A DNA stretch of 64,000 nt from Photobacterium leiognathi (GTDB lineage Bacteria; Pseudomonadota; Gammaproteobacteria; Enterobacterales; Vibrionaceae), in contig NZ_CP131601.1 in NCBI RefSeq assembly GCF_030685535.1, forward strand, positions 2,976,001 through 3,040,000, written 5' to 3'. Of this stretch, positions 11,641 to 20,679 are shown piece after piece. The notes under the pieces are model-generated. The model saw only the letters and a program-made list of their open reading frames with translations. It did no database searches and was not told the origin of the DNA. A program made the position numbers and the translations under genes. Position 1 is the first letter of the stretch. Each line of letters starts with the position of its first letter.

Positions 11641-12774
11641 ATGACTATCGATTATCAACAGCTTGCTGATCAAATCAAAACTTGGGGACAAGAGCTTGGC
11701 TTTCAGCAAGTCGGCATCAGCGATATTGATTTGTCACAACACGAAGCAGAGCTACAGCGCTGGATCGATGCTGGTTATCACGGTGAAATGGATTGGATGG
11801 CACGCCATGGCATGATGCGTGCGCGCCCTGCAGAACTGTTACCGGGAACCATCCGCGTGATCAGTGTGAGAATGAATTACCTTCCACCTGATGCTGGTTT
11901 CGCTCAAACCTTAAAGCAACCACACAAGGCCTATATTAGTCGATATTCATTAGGTCGTGATTACCACAAATTGATCCGCAACCGCCTAAAACAACTAGGC
12001 CAACGTATCGAACAAGTGGTTGGTCAATTTGGCTGTCGCCCGTTTGTTGATTCAGCGCCAATATTAGAACGTCCTTTAGCGCAAAAAGCGGGACTAGGGT
12101 GGACAGGGAAACACTCACTGATCTTAAACGAGCAAGCAGGTTCATGGTTCTTCTTAGGCGAGTTATTGGTAGATATTCCGCTGCCTGTTGATATTCCAAC
12201 CGAAGAGCAATGCGGTAAATGCGTAGCTTGTATCACCAGTTGTCCAACCGGAGCGATTGTCGAAGAAGGGGTCATCGATTCACGTCGTTGTATATCATAT
12301 ATCACCATTGAGTTTGATGGCGTGATCCCAGAGCAATATCGCACTGCAATGGGCAATCGTATTTACGGTTGTGATGATTGCCAACTTGTATGCCCTGTTA
12401 ATCGTCATGGTCAGCTAACCAATGAAGTTGACTACCATTGTCGAGATAGCTTATATCAACAAGATCTGCTTACCTTATATGCATGGGATGAAAAAACCTT
12501 CTTAAAAAATACCGAAGGCTCCGCGATCCGCCGTATTGGTCATATTCAATGGTTAAGAAATATCACCATTGCACTTGGTAACGCCCCTTATCAATCAGAG
12601 ATCATTGAAGCACTTTCAACACGACAAGGTTTAAGTGATTTGCTCGATATTCATATCGAGTGGGCATTAGAGCAACAAGAGCTCAAAAAAGTGCAAAGTG
12701 AACTAGAAATATTACCGACAAAAACCAAACGCTTAGTACGGATCATCGAGAAAGGATTACCACGAGATGCATAA
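11641..12774 (+). CDS. queG: Epoxyqueuosine reductase QueG
   Basis: A 377-residue cobalamin-dependent iron-sulfur enzyme that performs the last step of queuosine synthesis in tRNA. Two ferredoxin-type clusters are visible: CGKCVACITSCPTGA near residues 194-208, and CDDCQLVCP near residues 245-253, the latter with the last cysteine of the other cluster in the usual swapped pattern. An upstream in-frame ATG would add 13 residues, but it overlaps the promoter, and the ATG at 11641 gives MTIDYQQLADQIKTWG. Divergent from nnr, as in E. coli. Confidence 0.96.
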   Translation: MTIDYQQLADQIKTWGQELGFQQVGISDIDLSQHEAELQRWIDAGYHGEMDWMARHGMMRARPAELLPGTIRVISVRMNYLPPDAGFAQTLKQPHKAYISRYSLGRDYHKLIRNRLKQLGQRIEQVVGQFGCRPFVDSAPILERPLAQKAGLGWTGKHSLILNEQAGSWFFLGELLVDIPLPVDIPTEEQCGKCVACITSCPTGAIVEEGVIDSRRCISYITIEFDGVIPEQYRTAMGNRIYGCDDCQLVCPVNRHGQLTNEVDYHCRDSLYQQDLLTLYAWDEKTFLKNTEGSAIRRIGHIQWLRNITIALGNAPYQSEIIEALSTRQGLSDLLDIHIEWALEQQELKKVQSELEILPTKTKRLVRIIEKGLPRDA

Positions 12775-12784
12775 GTCACACGGG

Positions 12785-13085
12785 GGATATGTGGAAAACT
12801 TTTAAAGGGAGGTAAATATTATGGGGATAGATAAAGATTAAACACAGGGAGTGGATAACATAATTAAGATAGTTATCCCAAAGATGTATACCGAAGAACA
12901 ACTGTTGAAAAGTCGGTATAAATATGAAACTTAACCATTTAAAACAAACAGTTATACTGCTAATAAGTCACTGTGAATAATGTTAATTAAACAGTATTCA
13001 AATAACATTTCAAAGTTACTAACATATCATCAGCACATCTAATCAACCAACTTACCCACAGAAATAATAGTGTGGATAACTCTGT
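12785..13085. promoter_or_regulatory. Cluster of DnaA-box-like sites, candidate datA locus
   Basis: This gene-free, AT-rich stretch holds five sites close to the DnaA box TTWTNCACA. On the minus strand: TTTTCCACA at 12790-12798, TTATCCACT at 12850-12858 (one mismatch), TTATTCACA at 12972-12980 and TTATCCACA at 13071-13079. On the plus strand: TTACCCACA at 13052-13060 (one mismatch). An IHF-like AATCAA-N5-TTA is at 13041-13054, one base wider than the consensus. In E. coli the DnaA-titrating locus datA lies between queG and glyVXY, which is the same position. Function here is inferred from position and sites only. Confidence 0.55.
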
Positions 13086-13283
13086 TAATTCTATTGTGAT
13101 ATAACGGTGAAATACTACGCTAAACTGAGATTAATGAACCAACTCAAAGCGATTTAAGCTAAAAGTTGTACAGCAATGCGGTATCAACATTACTGATTTA
13201 TAACCATAACTAAGGAAAAGAGCGTACGCCTTTACAGCGTGATAAAACAACATGACATACTTTGTATTTTGCTGAGACAGCAA

Positions 13284-13303
13284 AACAACCTTATAGAAGG
13301 TTG
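13284..13303 (-). terminator. Possible terminator of the tRNA operon
   Basis: On the minus strand CAACCTT-CTAT-AAGGTTG is followed by TTTTGCTG, about 200 bases beyond the last tRNA. The T run is short, so this is a modest candidate. The stem repeats the tRNA-Gly anticodon stem sequence. Confidence 0.35.
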
Positions 13304-13502
13304 CGATACAAAATAAAAGATGTTGTCGAAGCCGATCGCTTCTAAGTGGGCTTCGTAGTCGGAACTAGAAACACTTGAAGCAGTACACTGATGATATCGG
13401 TAATCGAATACCCCAGGAATACTACATTAGGACTATTACTTCACAGCAATAGTTCATCGAACAAGTCGATGATGAACTCAACCTGTTGGTTAAGTATAAA
13501 AT

Positions 13503-13578
13503 TGGAGCGACACACGAGGTTCGAACTCGTGACCTCAACCTTGGCAAGGTTGCGCTCTACCAGCTGAGCTAGTGTCGC
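13503..13578 (-). tRNA. tRNA-Gly(GCC), copy 1 (last in transcript)
   Basis: 76 bases including encoded CCA; 5' end GCGACAC, anticodon GCC in the loop TTGCCAA, T arm GTTCGAAC. Distal end of the array as transcribed. Confidence 0.97.
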
Positions 13579-13631
13579 ATAAGCTAGGTCTTTCACCTAA
13601 CGCTCACCGTTTTCACCGTGAACTATCAAAT

Positions 13632-13707
13632 TGGAGCGACACACGAGGTTCGAACTCGTGACCTCAACCTTGGCAAGGTTGCGCTCTACCAGCTGAGCTA
13701 GTGTCGC
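13632..13707 (-). tRNA. tRNA-Gly(GCC), copy 2
   Basis: Same 76-base gene as copy 1, in a unit repeating every 128-129 bases. Confidence 0.97.
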
Positions 13708-13760
13708 ATAAGCTAGGTCTTTCACCTAACGTTCACCGCTTTCGCCATGAACTATCAAAT

Positions 13761-13836
13761 TGGAGCGACACACGAGGTTCGAACTCGTGACCTCAACCTT
13801 GGCAAGGTTGCGCTCTACCAGCTGAGCTAGTGTCGC
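13761..13836 (-). tRNA. tRNA-Gly(GCC), copy 3
   Basis: Same 76-base gene as copy 1; anticodon GCC, CCA encoded. Confidence 0.97.
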
Positions 13837-13888
13837 ATAGCTAGGTCTTTCACCTAACGTTCACCGCTTTCGCCATGAACTATCAAAT

Positions 13889-13964
13889 TGGAGCGACACA
13901 CGAGGTTCGAACTCGTGACCTCAACCTTGGCAAGGTTGCGCTCTACCAGCTGAGCTAGTGTCGC
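13889..13964 (-). tRNA. tRNA-Gly(GCC), copy 4
   Basis: Same 76-base gene as copy 1; anticodon GCC, CCA encoded. Confidence 0.97.
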
Positions 13965-14017
13965 ATAAGCTAGGTCTTTCACCTAACGTTCACCGTTTTC
14001 ACCATGAACTATCAAAT

Positions 14018-14093
14018 TGGAGCGACACACGAGGTTCGAACTCGTGACCTCAACCTTGGCAAGGTTGCGCTCTACCAGCTGAGCTAGTGTCGC
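14018..14093 (-). tRNA. tRNA-Gly(GCC), copy 5
   Basis: Same 76-base gene as copy 1; the last of the five Gly-only units. Confidence 0.97.
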
Positions 14094-14145
14094 ATAGCTA
14101 GGTCTTTCACCTAACGTTCACCGTTTTCACCATGAACTATCAAAT

Positions 14146-14221
14146 TGGAGCGACACACGAGGTTCGAACTCGTGACCTCAACCTTGGCAAGGTTGCGCTC
14201 TACCAGCTGAGCTAGTGTCGC
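14146..14221 (-). tRNA. tRNA-Gly(GCC), copy 6
   Basis: Same 76-base gene, but its 5' end is only three bases from the CCA end of tRNA-fMet copy 1, so it belongs to an fMet-Gly pair. Confidence 0.97.
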
Positions 14222-14224
14222 AAG

Positions 14225-14301
<77 letters not shown>

Positions 14302-14373
14302 TCCGATTTTTCACCTGTTTTAAGTTGGGTGACAACTATTTTTGTTTACCGCTAACAAGCCATAAACGCAATT

Positions 14374-14449
14374 TGGAGCGACACACGAGGTTCGAACTCG
14401 TGACCTCAACCTTGGCAAGGTTGCGCTCTACCAGCTGAGCTAGTGTCGC
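14374..14449 (-). tRNA. tRNA-Gly(GCC), copy 7
   Basis: Same 76-base gene; two bases from tRNA-fMet copy 2. Confidence 0.97.
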
Positions 14450-14451
14450 AG

Positions 14452-14528
<77 letters not shown>

Positions 14529-14599
14529 TCCGATTTTGCACCTATTTTAAGTTGGGTGACAACTATTTTCGTTTACCGCAGAAGCCATGAAACTCAATT

Positions 14600-14675
14600 T
14601 GGAGCGACACACGAGGTTCGAACTCGTGACCTCAACCTTGGCAAGGTTGCGCTCTACCAGCTGAGCTAGTGTCGC
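14600..14675 (-). tRNA. tRNA-Gly(GCC), copy 8
   Basis: Same 76-base gene; two bases from tRNA-fMet copy 3. Confidence 0.97.
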
Positions 14676-14677
14676 AG

Positions 14678-14754
<77 letters not shown>

Positions 14755-14825
14755 TCCGATTTTGCACCTGTTTTAAGTTGGGTGACAACTATTTTCATTC
14801 ACCGCCGTAGCCATGAATTTCAATT

Positions 14826-14901
14826 TGGAGCGACACACGAGGTTCGAACTCGTGACCTCAACCTTGGCAAGGTTGCGCTCTACCAGCTGAGCTAGTGTCG
14901 C
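14826..14901 (-). tRNA. tRNA-Gly(GCC), copy 9
   Basis: Same 76-base gene; three bases from tRNA-fMet copy 4. Confidence 0.97.
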
Positions 14902-14904
14902 AAG

Positions 14905-14981
<77 letters not shown>

Positions 14982-15053
14982 TCCGATTTTGCACCTGTTT
15001 TAAGTTGGGTGACAACTATTTTCGCTTACCGCTAACAAGCCATAAACGCAATT

Positions 15054-15129
15054 TGGAGCGACACACGAGGTTCGAACTCGTGACCTCAACCTTGGCAAGG
15101 TTGCGCTCTACCAGCTGAGCTAGTGTCGC
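15054..15129 (-). tRNA. tRNA-Gly(GCC), copy 10
   Basis: Same 76-base gene; two bases from tRNA-fMet copy 5. Confidence 0.97.
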
Positions 15130-15131
15130 AG

Positions 15132-15208
<77 letters not shown>

Positions 15209-15279
15209 TCCGATTTTGCACCTGTTTTAAGTTGGGTGACAACTATTTTCATTCACCGCCGTAGCCATGAATTGCAATT

Positions 15280-15355
15280 TGGAGCGACACACGAGGTTCG
15301 AACTCGTGACCTCAACCTTGGCAAGGTTGCGCTCTACCAGCTGAGCTAGTGTCGC
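15280..15355 (-). tRNA. tRNA-Gly(GCC), copy 11
   Basis: Same 76-base gene; two bases from tRNA-fMet copy 6. Confidence 0.97.
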
Positions 15356-15357
15356 AG

Positions 15358-15434
<77 letters not shown>

Positions 15435-15486
15435 TCCGATTTTTATTGAAAGGAAACAAACACGTTATCTCCTTTCGAGGCTGCGC

Positions 15487-15514
15487 ATTATACGACTAAA
15501 ATTTACTGATGCAA
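15487..15514 (-). promoter_or_regulatory. Strong sigma-70 promoter of the 17-tRNA operon
   Basis: On the minus strand a -35 of TTGCAT (15514-15509) and a perfect -10 of TATAAT (15492-15487) are 16 bases apart. The discriminator GCGC is GC rich, a mark of stringent (ppGpp) control of stable-RNA genes. It is the only clear promoter for the array; the start would be about 45 bases before the first tRNA. Confidence 0.85.
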
Positions 15515-15564
15515 GGGTTCTGAAGAAAAAAAAGAATTTTCTTTTTCAAGTGCTGATTTAAGCA

Positions 15565-16110
15565 TCAAATTGTAAAAATATTCTCTCGATAGTAGCGTAA
15601 TTCATCAATTGAGTCGCGAATATCATCTAGCGCTAAGTGGCTGCCCTTTTTACTAAAACCATCTAATAGCTCTGGTTTCCATCGACGGGTTAATTCTTTT
15701 AGCGTACTCACATCTAAATAGCGATAATGGAAGTATTGCTCAAGCTCAGGCATGTGCTTATACAAGAAGCGACGATCTTGACCAATACTGTTACCACAGA
15801 TAGGTGAAACGCCTTTAGGCACCCATTGTTCTAAAAATGCGATGGTTTGCGCTACCGCTTGTTGCTCGGTTACGGTGCTTTTACGAATACGATCAACTAA
15901 TCCACTATTCGTGTGTGTATTAGTGCACCAGTCATCCATTTTTGCGAGCTCTTCTTCCGATTGATGAATCGCAAGTACTGGCCCTTCAGCTAAAATGTTT
16001 AGTTGAGGATCAGTAACAATCGTCGCTATTTCAATGATTTTATGGGTTTCTGGATCTAAACCTGTCATCTCCAGATCGATCCAAATAAGATTCTTATCGC
16101 TGATTGTCAT
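15565..16110 (-). CDS. orn: Oligoribonuclease Orn
   Basis: A 181-residue DEDDh-family 3'-5' exonuclease that degrades di- and short oligoribonucleotides, including pGpG from cyclic-di-GMP. Catalytic motifs are visible: DLEMTGLD near the N terminus, the [10 protein letters not shown] segment, and the C-terminal [10 protein letters not shown] with the DEDDh His and Asp. It ends just before the tRNA promoter region. The order rsgA/orn divergent with orn beside the glycine tRNAs is the same as in E. coli. Confidence 0.97.
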   Translation of the reverse strand: MTISDKNLIWIDLEMTGLDPETHKIIEIATIVTDPQLNILAEGPVLAIHQSEEELAKMDDWCTNTHTNSGLVDRIRKSTVTEQQAVAQTIAFLEQWVPKGVSPICGNSIGQDRRFLYKHMPELEQYFHYRYLDVSTLKELTRRWKPELLDGFSKKGSHLALDDIRDSIDELRYYRENIFTI

Positions 16111-16182
16111 TCGATATTGCCTATTTTGTGACTAAACCATGTATGATAATACCGAAAGCTAACCAAACTGAACGATATTCTT

Positions 16183-17235
16183 GTGGCAAAAAAGAAAAAG
16201 CTAACTAAAGGTCAGAGCCGACGCGTTCGCTCAAACCAAAATAAACGCCTAAATCGCGATAAAGATGAAGTCCAATGGGATGAAGCCCTATTGGAAAGTG
16301 CGCGTGAGGGGCTCGTGATCACGCGCTTCGGTCAACATGCTGATGTAGAAGATCCCGAAACAGGCATTATTCACCGATGCAACCTTCGTCGTAGCATCCA
16401 AAGCCTGGTGTCTGGCGATCGCGTAGTATGGCGTCCTGGTGTAGAAACCCTGCAAGGTATTGCCGGAGTGGTTGAAGCCGTGCATGAGCGTCAATCCATG
16501 CTAACTCGTCCTGATTACTATGACGGTGTAAAGGCCGTTGCAGCCAATGTCGATCGCATTGTGATTGTGTCAGCGATTTTACCTGAGCTATCTCTAAATA
16601 TTATCGACCGCTACATTATTGCCGCAGAAACTATCGGTATTAAACCGCTTATTGTGGTGAATAAAGTCGATCTACTTAATCCTGAAGAACGCAAAGCGGT
16701 GGAAAAGACGCTTTCTCTTTACGAAAAAATTGGCTACCACGTTCGTTTAGTCAGCACCAATACAGGTGAAGGACTTGATGGCTTAAAACAAGACTTAAAA
16801 GATCATACCAGTATTTTCGCAAGCCAATCTGGCGTGGGTAAATCAAGTATGGTGAATGCACTGATGCCTGAAGTCGAAGCGGATGTCGGTGATGTATCTG
16901 AAAACTCTGGTTTAGGTCAACACACAACTACAGCTGCACGCCTGTATCACTTTGCAGAAGGCGGCGATCTGATAGATTCTCCTGGAGTTCGTGAGTTTGG
17001 TTTATGGCACTTAGAGCCAGAGCAAGTAACCGAAGCCTTTATTGAGTTTGAAGATTATCTTGGTGGTTGTAAGTTCCGCGACTGTAAACACAAAGACGAT
17101 CCTGGCTGTATTCTTCGTGAAGCCGTAGAGAAAGGCGAGATCAGTGAAGAGCGTTTTAACAGCTATCACAAGATCATTGATAGCATGTCAGAAAACATCG
17201 CTAACCGTCAGTTCTCTCGCAATAAACCCGATTAA
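16183..17235 (+). CDS. rsgA: Ribosome small-subunit GTPase RsgA
   Basis: A 350-residue circularly permuted GTPase that acts in late 30S subunit maturation. The start is GTG. A basic N terminus ([20 protein letters not shown]) leads to an OB fold (about residues 35-105). The GTPase motifs come in permuted order: NKVD (G4) near residue 163, then [14 protein letters not shown] (G1) near 219, then DSPGV (G3). A C-terminal zinc knuckle ([14 protein letters not shown]) is complete. Divergent from orn, upstream of psd, as in E. coli. Confidence 0.97.
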   Translation: MAKKKKLTKGQSRRVRSNQNKRLNRDKDEVQWDEALLESAREGLVITRFGQHADVEDPETGIIHRCNLRRSIQSLVSGDRVVWRPGVETLQGIAGVVEAVHERQSMLTRPDYYDGVKAVAANVDRIVIVSAILPELSLNIIDRYIIAAETIGIKPLIVVNKVDLLNPEERKAVEKTLSLYEKIGYHVRLVSTNTGEGLDGLKQDLKDHTSIFASQSGVGKSSMVNALMPEVEADVGDVSENSGLGQHTTTAARLYHFAEGGDLIDSPGVREFGLWHLEPEQVTEAFIEFEDYLGGCKFRDCKHKDDPGCILREAVEKGEISEERFNSYHKIIDSMSENIANRQFSRNKPD

Positions 17236-17242
17236 ACACTTA

Positions 17243-17280
17243 CCCTAAGTGCGTATCTCTGTGCACTTAGGGGATCCCCT
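17243..17280. terminator. Hairpin after rsgA
   Basis: CCCTAAGTGC and GCACTTAGGG form a perfect 10-base stem (17243-17252 with 17263-17272) around a 10-base loop. An overlapping 12-base palindrome, AGGGGATCCCCT, follows at 17269-17280. There is no T run, so it may be a processing or Rho-related structure rather than a classic terminator. Confidence 0.4.
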
Positions 17281-17435
17281 TATCCTTTGAATCTCCTCTC
17301 AAAACCTTCTCCACTAACGCAGATAAACTGACTTTCCCTAAAGAGTTAGGTATTATTGCCTGTTCGGGTTATTCTCACGAACATCAAAAGAATAACTAGA
17401 CTATTGATTAAGTGATATTTTTCGGAAGATTAATT

Positions 17436-18308
17436 GTGCTAGATAAGATTAAGATTGGTCTGCAATATTGCACGCCAAAGCATGCGCTAACGCGTTTAGT
17501 GGGAAAACTGGCTTCATTAGAAGGCGGTAAAGTAACCACTGCGATCATTCGCTGGTTCATCAAACAATACAATGTTGATATGGCGGAAGCACGCAATCCC
17601 GATCCAGCCGCTTACCCAACCTTTAATGCTTTCTTTGTTCGTGAATTAAAAGATGGCGCGCGTCCTATCAATGGCGATGCTCGTATTATTAGTCATCCTG
17701 CCGATGCTTGTGTAAGCCAACTGGGTCCAATTAAAGAAGGTCGCCTCTTTCAAGCAAAGGGTCACTACTTTGATGCTTGTGAACTATTAGGTGGCGATAA
17801 AGCTCTTGCTGATGAGTTCATCGGTGGTGACTTTGCGACACTTTACCTATCACCAAGCGATTATCACCGCGTACACATGCCATGTGACGGTACTCTACGC
17901 CAGATGATTTATGTACCAGGTGATTTATTCTCGGTTAACCCGCTAACAGCGGAAAACGTACCAAACCTATTTGCACGTAATGAACGCGTAGTCTGTATTT
18001 TTGATACTGAGTTTGGCCCATTGGCACAAATTCTTGTTGGCGCAACTATCGTTGGTAGCATCGAAACCACATGGGCTGGTACGGTAACACCACCAACAGG
18101 TCCAGAAGTACGTCGTTGGGACTACCCAACAACAGGTACAGAAGCAATTGTGCTGAAAAAAGGCGAAGAAATGGGTCGCTTTAAACTTGGTTCAACGGTA
18201 ATCAACCTATTCCCGAAAGATACCATCCGTTTTGTAGAAGAGATGAAACCACTACAAACGACACGTATGGGTCAACCTTACGCTGAGCAGATCACTCCAG
18301 AGCAGTGA
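17436..18308 (+). CDS. psd: Phosphatidylserine decarboxylase (proenzyme)
   Basis: Makes phosphatidylethanolamine from phosphatidylserine at the inner membrane. The 290-residue proenzyme self-cleaves at the LGST motif, seen here in [13 protein letters not shown] near the C terminus, to create the pyruvoyl group. The catalytic-triad regions (HPADACVSQ and YHRVHMP) are intact. The start chosen is GTG at 17436, giving [11 protein letters not shown], which lines up with the E. coli start; an earlier GTG at 17412 would add eight residues. It follows rsgA, as in E. coli, but the mscM homologue that follows psd there is absent. Confidence 0.95.
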   Translation: MLDKIKIGLQYCTPKHALTRLVGKLASLEGGKVTTAIIRWFIKQYNVDMAEARNPDPAAYPTFNAFFVRELKDGARPINGDARIISHPADACVSQLGPIKEGRLFQAKGHYFDACELLGGDKALADEFIGGDFATLYLSPSDYHRVHMPCDGTLRQMIYVPGDLFSVNPLTAENVPNLFARNERVVCIFDTEFGPLAQILVGATIVGSIETTWAGTVTPPTGPEVRRWDYPTTGTEAIVLKKGEEMGRFKLGSTVINLFPKDTIRFVEEMKPLQTTRMGQPYAEQITPEQ

Positions 18309-18323
18309 TTTAACAAGCAATAG

Positions 18324-18350
18324 AAAAAGGGCTGAACACAGCCCTTTTTT
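18324..18350 (+). terminator. Rho-independent terminator after psd
   Basis: AAAAGGGCTG-AACA-CAGCCCTTTTTT: a stable GC-rich stem with a T run, just after the psd stop codon. The 250 bases that follow, up to the next gene, show nothing else I can support. Confidence 0.9.
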
Positions 18351-18606
18351 ATTACCTCAAATACACAACACGTATCTTAATCGCAGATAGCTTCATTTTC
18401 TTACCGCTATTTCACTGAAGATTCAGCGATACTTCCTAGATTCTAAAATTTTGAACCCGCAAAAAAGATAATCTGATTTTCCTTTCTATCGCATTCGACT
18501 TACCATCATACCTAAATAGAATAAACATCGTTATTTCAGATAATAATCTGTCAATCTAGACGAGCCGCGCTTTCTCTCAATGACGCGATACAACAAAGGT
18601 ACTCCC

Positions 18607-19323
18607 ATGATAAAAAAAACATCTGCTCTTCTTTTAGCCCTGCTTGCAGGAACATCTCTATCTGCACAAGCGGCTGACTGGGGATATGGCAATAGCACCG
18701 AGCACTGGTCTGACAGTTACCCAACCTGTGGCTTAGGCAAGAACCAAAGCCCGATAAACATTACTTCAGCACTCAAAGCGAACCTCGCGCCACTGCGTAT
18801 TGAGTACAACGGTAAAATCACCAGTATCACCAATAACGGTCACACTGTAGAAGCAAAGGTCAGCGGTGATAACAAGCTGATTGTCGATGGGGATACCTAT
18901 ACCTTAAAGCAGTTTCACTTCCATACACCATCTGAAAACTACATCGATGGTAAACAATACCCATTAGAAGCGCATTTTGTGAATATGGATGATAAAGGCA
19001 ATATTGCAGTTATTGCTGTGATGTTTGAAAACGGCCTACGTGAGAACAATGCTCTTAGCTCTTTACTCAAAAACATCCCAACTAAAGGTAATACCATCGA
19101 CTTCACCGATGATCTGAGCCCGAATAACCTTCTTCCTCGTGAACGTGAGTATTATCAATTCAATGGCTCACTAACGACACCACCATGTACTGAAGGTGTG
19201 CGCTGGTTTGTATTAGAAACACCACAATACAGCTCAAAAGATCAAACCGAGAAACTAAATCAAATCATGGGTAACAATAACCGCCCAGTACAACCGATTA
19301 ATGCTCGAATTATTGTTGAATAG
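18607..19323 (+). CDS. Periplasmic alpha-class carbonic anhydrase
   Basis: A 238-residue enzyme that interconverts CO2 and bicarbonate. A signal peptide covers about residues 1-22 (MIKKTSALLLALLAGTSLSA, cut near AQA). The mature part begins WGYG, typical of the family. The three zinc histidines are visible: two in QFHFHTPSEN and one in LEAHFVNMD. The proton-shuttle/Thr region (SLTTPPCTEGVRW) is also intact. The single predicted disulfide (Cys in PTCGLG and PPCTEG) fits bacterial alpha enzymes. The start is the ATG at 18607; an upstream in-frame ATG would put nine residues before the signal peptide. It is an insertion relative to the E. coli order. Confidence 0.94.
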   Translation: MIKKTSALLLALLAGTSLSAQAADWGYGNSTEHWSDSYPTCGLGKNQSPINITSALKANLAPLRIEYNGKITSITNNGHTVEAKVSGDNKLIVDGDTYTLKQFHFHTPSENYIDGKQYPLEAHFVNMDDKGNIAVIAVMFENGLRENNALSSLLKNIPTKGNTIDFTDDLSPNNLLPREREYYQFNGSLTTPPCTEGVRWFVLETPQYSSKDQTEKLNQIMGNNNRPVQPINARIIVE

Positions 19324-19448
19324 ACCGCTCCGCAAATAATAGTGATAACTATTTGCATTTAAATACTAAATTATCTATATTTATGAGCTGAAGATAAGAT
19401 GCCTTGAAATCCTACTTGCTGACTATCTAAATGAATTTAAGCTGTTTT

Positions 19449-19525
19449 AGGTAAATCTGCGGTCGCCCTGATACCGTTCCCTCTGACTGTTCAACCACAC
19501 TCAGATGTATCAGCTTGATTTACCT
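19449..19525. other. Long three-tier inverted-repeat element
   Basis: Three nested stems: AGGTAAATC/GATTTACCT (19449-19457 with 19517-19525), CTGATAC/GTATCAG (19468-19474 with 19507-19513) and TCTGA/TCAGA (19482-19486 with 19501-19505). The unpaired bases are nearly all on the left side. It lies between the convergent carbonic anhydrase and epmA genes, just before a terminator. It could be a 3' UTR structure, a small RNA or a small mobile palindromic element; I do not recognise it. Confidence 0.5.
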
Positions 19526-19531
19526 TATATG

Positions 19532-19560
19532 AAAAAGCACGGTTAATACCGTGCTTTTTT
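19532..19560. terminator. Bidirectional terminator between carbonic anhydrase and epmA
   Basis: AAAAAGCACGG-TTAATA-CCGTGCTTTTTT: symmetric stem with A and T runs on both sides, serving both convergent genes. Confidence 0.9.
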
Positions 19561-19598
19561 GTGTCTTCAGAAACGTAGTGTTTCAATCAGGCTGTAAG

Positions 19599-20567
19599 TT
19601 ATGCGCGATCAATCGGAAAGGCGGTGACTTTCTCAATATGATCAAGCCCCATTGCTAGCATGATCAAGCGATCAATCCCTAACGCCACCCCCGCACAATC
19701 AGGGAAACCAGCACGCAATGCATTAACGAGATTCATATCAATTGGCTGAGGTTGTAATCCCATCTCAATACGTTTTTGGTTGTCTTTTTCGAAGCGCTGT
19801 AATTGCTCATCGCCATTGGCAAGTTCATGGAAGCCATTCGCTAATTCAATGCCTTTAAAATACACTTCAAAACGCTCTGCCACACGAGAGTCCGTTGGGT
19901 TAATTTGTGCTAATGCCGCTTGTGAAGCTGGAAAGTCATACACAAACGCTGGCACTTGCTGACCAATTTTACCTTCAACACCAATACTAAATAACAGTTG
20001 TAATAAGGTATCGCGATCTTCTTCTGGCTCGGCAATATCAGACAATCCAAGGGCTGCTGCCGCCACTTTAAGCTCTGTCATTGAGCCAGTTAAAGGGCAT
20101 ACCCCTAGTTGATCAATAAAGGCTTGTTGATACGTCATCTTCTCAGCTGCGCCACAACCTAGGACCAATTGCAGCAAATCGTCCATCTCATCCATTAATA
20201 AGTGATGATCAAAGTTCGGGCGATACCACTCTAACATGGTGAATTCTGGGTTATGGTAGCGGCCTGATTCTTCATTTCGAAATGACTTACAGATCTGGTA
20301 AATCGCGCCACTGCCAGCAGAAAGCAGTCGTTTCATGTGAAATTCAGGGCTGGTCATTAAATATAACGTTTGCCCATCAGCATAACCCGGCCCTACAAAC
20401 TCGGTTTGAAAAGTATGTAAGTGAATATCAGTCACGGTCGCTTGGCTCATGGCAGGCGTATCGACTTCCATTACCTCACGCTCAGCAAAAAACTGACGAA
20501 TAACTGCTAACAAATGAGCGCGTTGTTTTAACTGCGCAATCGAGGCCGTAGGCTGCCAAGTAGACAT
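19599..20567 (-). CDS. epmA: EF-P--(R)-beta-lysine ligase EpmA
   Basis: A 322-residue class II lysyl-tRNA-synthetase-like enzyme that has no anticodon-binding domain; it attaches (R)-beta-lysine to Lys34 of elongation factor P. Class II motifs are visible: motif 2 in [20 protein letters not shown] and motif 3 in GVALGIDRL. The chosen ATG (20567) gives [14 protein letters not shown]; an earlier ATG would add 12 residues. It is divergent from frdA, as in E. coli. Its substrate gene efp and partner gene epmB lie 4 kb away in this window. Confidence 0.96.
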   Translation of the reverse strand: MSTWQPTASIAQLKQRAHLLAVIRQFFAEREVMEVDTPAMSQATVTDIHLHTFQTEFVGPGYADGQTLYLMTSPEFHMKRLLSAGSGAIYQICKSFRNEESGRYHNPEFTMLEWYRPNFDHHLLMDEMDDLLQLVLGCGAAEKMTYQQAFIDQLGVCPLTGSMTELKVAAAALGLSDIAEPEEDRDTLLQLLFSIGVEGKIGQQVPAFVYDFPASQAALAQINPTDSRVAERFEVYFKGIELANGFHELANGDEQLQRFEKDNQKRIEMGLQPQPIDMNLVNALRAGFPDCAGVALGIDRLIMLAMGLDHIEKVTAFPIDRA

Positions 20568-20679
20568 AACGTTTCTTCTTTCATGAAATAGTGACAATGG
20601 CATTATTTTATCAGAGCTCAGGAATATACGTCGCTTATTCCTTTGGTTTTCTCTTTTTCATGGAAGATATGAATACATT

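Larger units (their letters stand above)
12775..13502. other. Gene-free stretch between queG and the tRNA array
   Basis: 728 bases without a convincing ORF. The left part holds the DnaA-box cluster. The right part (13260-13480) holds several hairpins read from the tRNA strand: TTTTGCT/AGCAAAA at 13267-13285, CAACCTT/AAGGTTG at 13286-13303, and AGTTCATC/GATGAACT near 13450-13478. These may end or process the tRNA precursor. Confidence 0.6.

Noticed and set aside
12785..13085. DnaA boxes as a chromosomal replication origin
   Set aside because: The neighbours (queG, tRNAs, orn) are not origin neighbours, there is no clear AT-rich 13-mer array and no dnaA, mnmG or rctB nearby. A datA-type site explains the position better.
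19449..19525. Integron attC site
   Set aside because: No GTTRRRY / RYYYAAC end boxes, no integrase and no gene cassettes nearby, although the asymmetric hairpin shape is similar.
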